NCBI GenBank assembly: GCA_004557035.1
Contig: SFFB01000043.1
Location: 1-25,461, forward strand
Length of the DNA: 25,461 bases
Direction: 5' to 3'
Source: Bacteroidales bacterium
Lineage (GTDB): Bacteria; Bacteroidota; Bacteroidia; Bacteroidales; Bacteroidaceae
Positions 23,335 to 25,461 of the stretch are shown here, in pieces. The stretch's first letter is position 1; every line of letters starts with the position of its first letter. The notes below the pieces were generated by a model that searched no databases, was not told the origin of the DNA, and saw only the letters and a program-made list of their open reading frames with translations. Made by a program: the position numbers and the translations under genes.

Positions 23335-24480
23335 ATGAAAAAGTTTTTACTTGCACTTGCCGTAGTAGGTCTCTCTACCACCGCCGTGGCTCAGCAGACT
23401 GAGATCCCTACCCACAAGTACAGCGTAGCCACCAACTCTTTCTGGGCAAACTGGTACGTATCTGCCGGTGCTGACTTCACCGCAGCCTACACTTCTCAGG
23501 AAAACTGCTGCAACAAGAACCCGTTCAGCGTAGACCGCGGAACCTTCGGCTTCGACGTTGCCGTAGGTAAGTGGTTCACTCCCGGCATTGGTCTCCGCAC
23601 CAAGTTCAACGGCATCTGGGCCAAGCAGGTTAACACCCGCGACGACCACCACTCTTACAACTACTGGAACATCCACGAAGACGTGACCTTCAACCTCTCT
23701 AACCTCCTCTTCGGTTACAACGAGAAGCGCGTATGGAACTTCATTCCTTACGTTGGTATGGGTGTGATGCGCAACATGAGCGCCAACGAATATGCTCTGA
23801 CCTACAACTTCGGTTTGCTCAACAACTTCCGCGTGAGCAGCCGCGTTCAGATCTTCGCAGACCTCAGCTGCACCGCCGGTGAAGGCTTCATCGATGGCGC
23901 CGACTTCGGCTATCCCGCCAAGAGCGTATTTGCCACCCGTCGTTACGACAAGCTCGTTGGCCTCTCTGTAGGTGTGACCTACAACCTCGGCAAGCACACT
24001 TGGGAGAAGACTCCTGACGTAGACGCTCTCATGGCCATGAACAAGGAGCAGCTCGACGCTCTCAACGCTTCTCTCAAAGAGCAGCAGGACGAGAACGCAC
24101 GTCTCCGCGATATGCTCGCCAACCAGAAGCCCGTCACCACAGTTGAGACCAAGATTCAGGTTGTCACCACCGCTCAGTCTGTATTCTTCAACATCGGTTC
24201 TTCTAAGATTGCCAGCCGCAAAGACCTTGTGAACGTGAAGGAAGTAGCTGAATATGCCAAGGCTAACGGCAGCAAGATTCTCGTGACCGGCTACGCCGAC
24301 AGCAAGACCGGTAGCGCTGAGTTCAACAAGCAGCTTTCTGAAAAGCGTGCTCAGGCTGTAGCCGACGAACTCGTTAAGATGGGCGTTAACCGCGACAACA
24401 TCATCACCGAGGCTAAGGGTGGTGTAGACACCATCTCTCCGTTCTCTTACAACCGTCGTGCCACGGTTCAGATCCAGTAA
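23335..24480 (+). CDS. OmpA-family outer membrane protein
   Basis: A 381-residue major-type outer membrane protein. A signal peptide covers residues 1-20 (cleavage after AVAQ). A beta-barrel of about residues 25-220 has many aromatic, alternating strands. A short coiled stretch follows at about 230-263. The OmpA C-terminal domain (about 275-381) binds peptidoglycan: GYADSKTGSAEFNKQLSEKRAQAV at 319-342 (split here for reading as GYADSKTG and NKQLSEKRAQAV) keeps the expected Asp322 and Arg338. Two adjacent cysteines lie in the first extracellular loop (58-59). Codon choice is far more restricted than in neighbours, as expected for a very abundant protein. It has its own promoter, a long leader and a strong terminator, so it is a single-gene unit. 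Confidence 0.93.
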   Translation: MKKFLLALAVVGLSTTAVAQQTEIPTHKYSVATNSFWANWYVSAGADFTAAYTSQENCCNKNPFSVDRGTFGFDVAVGKWFTPGIGLRTKFNGIWAKQVNTRDDHHSYNYWNIHEDVTFNLSNLLFGYNEKRVWNFIPYVGMGVMRNMSANEYALTYNFGLLNNFRVSSRVQIFADLSCTAGEGFIDGADFGYPAKSVFATRRYDKLVGLSVGVTYNLGKHTWEKTPDVDALMAMNKEQLDALNASLKEQQDENARLRDMLANQKPVTTVETKIQVVTTAQSVFFNIGSSKIASRKDLVNVKEVAEYAKANGSKILVTGYADSKTGSAEFNKQLSEKRAQAVADELVKMGVNRDNIITEAKGGVDTISPFSYNRRATVQIQ

Positions 24481-24517
24481 TCTGACCGCACACATACTCC
24501 TGTAAAGGAACACCCAA

Positions 24518-24555
24518 GAGGCCAATGTCCCATATCGGACATTGGCCTCATTTTT
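24518..24555 (+). terminator. Strong intrinsic terminator after the OmpA-like gene
   Basis: GAGGCCAATGTCC (24518-24530) pairs perfectly over 13 bases with 24537-24549 around the loop CATATC, followed by ATTTTT. It is the strongest terminator in the window. Confidence 0.92.
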
Positions 24556-24856
24556 ATGCAGACCCGACGTTCAAGATGTCAAGTCGGGCGTGACGAAAAT
24601 AGCATAATTCATTCCGGAAATAGTGACAGAGGGCAAGGCAAGCATACCAGAAAAACCAATAAAAGCCATCCTGAAGACCAGAAGGCTCAAAACAAATCGC
24701 GTCCTTAGGTCTGAAAATTCCAAGATAGGGACGGAAAATACTATCCTTATTGCAGTAAGACGCTGAAAAGCAATATAGAAGCGCCAAACAGGCCACTTCA
24801 ATTCTCTCTTAACCAAAAGGAAGGCCGAAAGGCCGAAATACCTGTTGGATAAATTA
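24556..24856. other. Gap between ompA and the IS remnant
   Basis: I recognise no gene. Two overlapping minus-strand frames of about 80 codons begin near 24796-24816; one is rich in hydrophobic residues but has a TTG start and resembles nothing known. A hairpin CCCGAC (24563-24568) with GTCGGG (24583-24588) sits just after the ompA terminator, and a GGCC-GAAA-GGCC mini-hairpin at 24823-24834. Confidence 0.5.
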
Positions 24857-25461
24857 ACCCAACGTGAGTTCGATATAAGCCTTATGGCATCAATCTGCTT
24901 TTGTCGATGATTTCGAGGTTCATTGACGGCTTCTTCGGCAGCAGGTTGTATGCCATAAGTCCCGCAATAAGGTTAGTGACGAAGTCGTCTATTGACCGGT
25001 GTCTGGTATGCTCAATCTGACAGACATTCTTCAACCCGTCATTTACAGTTTCAATCACGGCTCTTTTCCTAAGCATCAGCTTGTCGTGCAGGTTCATCAG
25101 CGAGTTCTTCATGTTCTTCTTGATTTTTGTGTCCAGATGTATGTCGTCCACAAATAATTGCTTGGGAGAGGTCCCGGCTGACATATCCTCTGTCAGCAAA
25201 TAGTTTCCCGAAGAGTTTCTTGGTAAAAAAAATCGTTTCTCAGGGGTTCCCTGTCATCCACACCAGCCCGGAGTCAACTGCCGGCAGATAATCTCGCCTT
25301 TGTCATTGATGACCAGGTGTAATTTGAAGCCGTAAAACCATCCCATAGTACACTTTCCTTTCTCTGCCCATCCTTTTATGGTTTTGTGTTGCTTTTCACG
25401 TTTGATATGACATGCGACCAACGGGGTTGAGTCTATGATGGATATGCCCGTGCATTTGCCG
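24857..25461 (-). mobile_element. IS982-family insertion sequence, partial at the window edge
   Basis: The transposase remnant below identifies the family. Its 3' end lies 25 bases from a sequence beginning ACCCAACGTGAG (24857 onward) that I take as the likely terminal inverted repeat. The other end is outside the window, so the repeat and any target duplication cannot be confirmed. Confidence 0.6.
24882..25461 (-). pseudogene. IS982-family transposase, frameshifted and truncated by the window
   Basis: The C-terminal part of a DDE transposase, broken into several frames. Reading on the minus strand from 25460, one frame gives CTGISIIDSTPL and EKGKCTMGWFYGFKLHL, ending at a stop at 25254-25256. 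A shift continues as VDDREPL. Another shift near the eight-A run (25225-25232) gives KLFADRGYVS. A last shift near 25155 leads into FVDDIHLDTKIKKN and RAVIETVNDGLKN, ending at 24882. The three acidic catalytic residues (in IDSTP, ADRGY and ETVND) are all still encoded, but in different frames. The order of motifs and the C-terminal QIEHTRHRS are typical of IS982. It is probably inactive, unless the breaks are sequencing errors. Confidence 0.8.

Noticed and set aside
23347..24525. 392-codon minus-strand frame opposite the OmpA-like gene
   Set aside because: It follows from the strict codon choice of a highly expressed gene, which leaves the opposite frame free of stops; it has no recognisable domain.
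24554..24816. Small hydrophobic minus-strand protein beside ompA
   Set aside because: TTG start, no similarity I recognise, no promoter box, and two competing frames over the same DNA.
24823..24834. GGCC-GAAA-GGCC hairpin
   Set aside because: A four-base stem is too short to claim a function, though the loop is of a stable type.
1..25461. A new defence, secretion or biosynthetic system
   Set aside because: Apart from the DUF4924 gene, every clear gene fits a known family with a broadly known role; the WYL regulator has no defence genes beside it, and no cluster of unknown genes is present.

Overview
The window looks like the chromosome of a Bacteroidales bacterium, most probably Prevotella or a close relative. 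Four observations point that way. There is a MurF-alanine racemase fusion, a Bacteroidota hallmark. DUF4924, rfbD and prfC sit side by side, as do guaB, two PPIC-type foldases, an OstA-like protein and mutL. The OmpA protein has the size and layout seen in Prevotella/Bacteroides. Several gene starts are preceded by the Bacteroidota promoter form TTTG-N19/20-TAnnTTTG rather than an E. coli-type promoter. Genes are moderately GC-rich, while the non-coding gaps are clearly AT-richer. The species is inference; no database was searched.

Layout. 1-946 has no convincing gene and carries an array of degenerate repeats. 947-3204 (+) holds a short-chain dehydrogenase, a cysteine-rich YgbA-like protein and an NAD-dependent sugar reductase/epimerase. 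3329-7130 (+) is a compact group: LysE-family exporter, DUF4924 protein, rfbD and prfC. A tRNA-Cys with its own promoter and terminator follows (7209-7353). Then come adenine deaminase and a WYL-domain regulator (7496-10341, +). The convergent murF-alr fusion lies at 10458-12932 (-). A 665-base non-coding gap (12933-13597) contains promoters, a terminator and a stem-loop. manC-like GDP-mannose synthesis (13598-14944) and guaB (15121-16602) follow. Next is a cluster for envelope biogenesis and repair: PPIC foldase, SurA-like foldase, OstA-like protein and mutL (16720-23104). A strongly codon-biased OmpA-like porin has its own promoter and terminator (23212-24555). The window ends in a frameshifted IS982-family transposase on the minus strand.

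How the genes fit together. Most are housekeeping. Envelope building is the main theme: MurF-Alr for peptidoglycan, RfbD and ManC for nucleotide sugars, SurA/PpiC for outer-membrane protein folding, the OstA-like protein for lipopolysaccharide transport, and OmpA for linking outer membrane to wall. Purine handling is the second theme (adenine deaminase, IMP dehydrogenase). I found no convincing new multi-gene system. The points most worth a second look are in non-coding DNA: the repeat array at 453-915, an isolated consensus promoter feeding straight into a terminator (13075-13148), and a perfect inverted repeat over the promoter of the WYL regulator (9221-9254).
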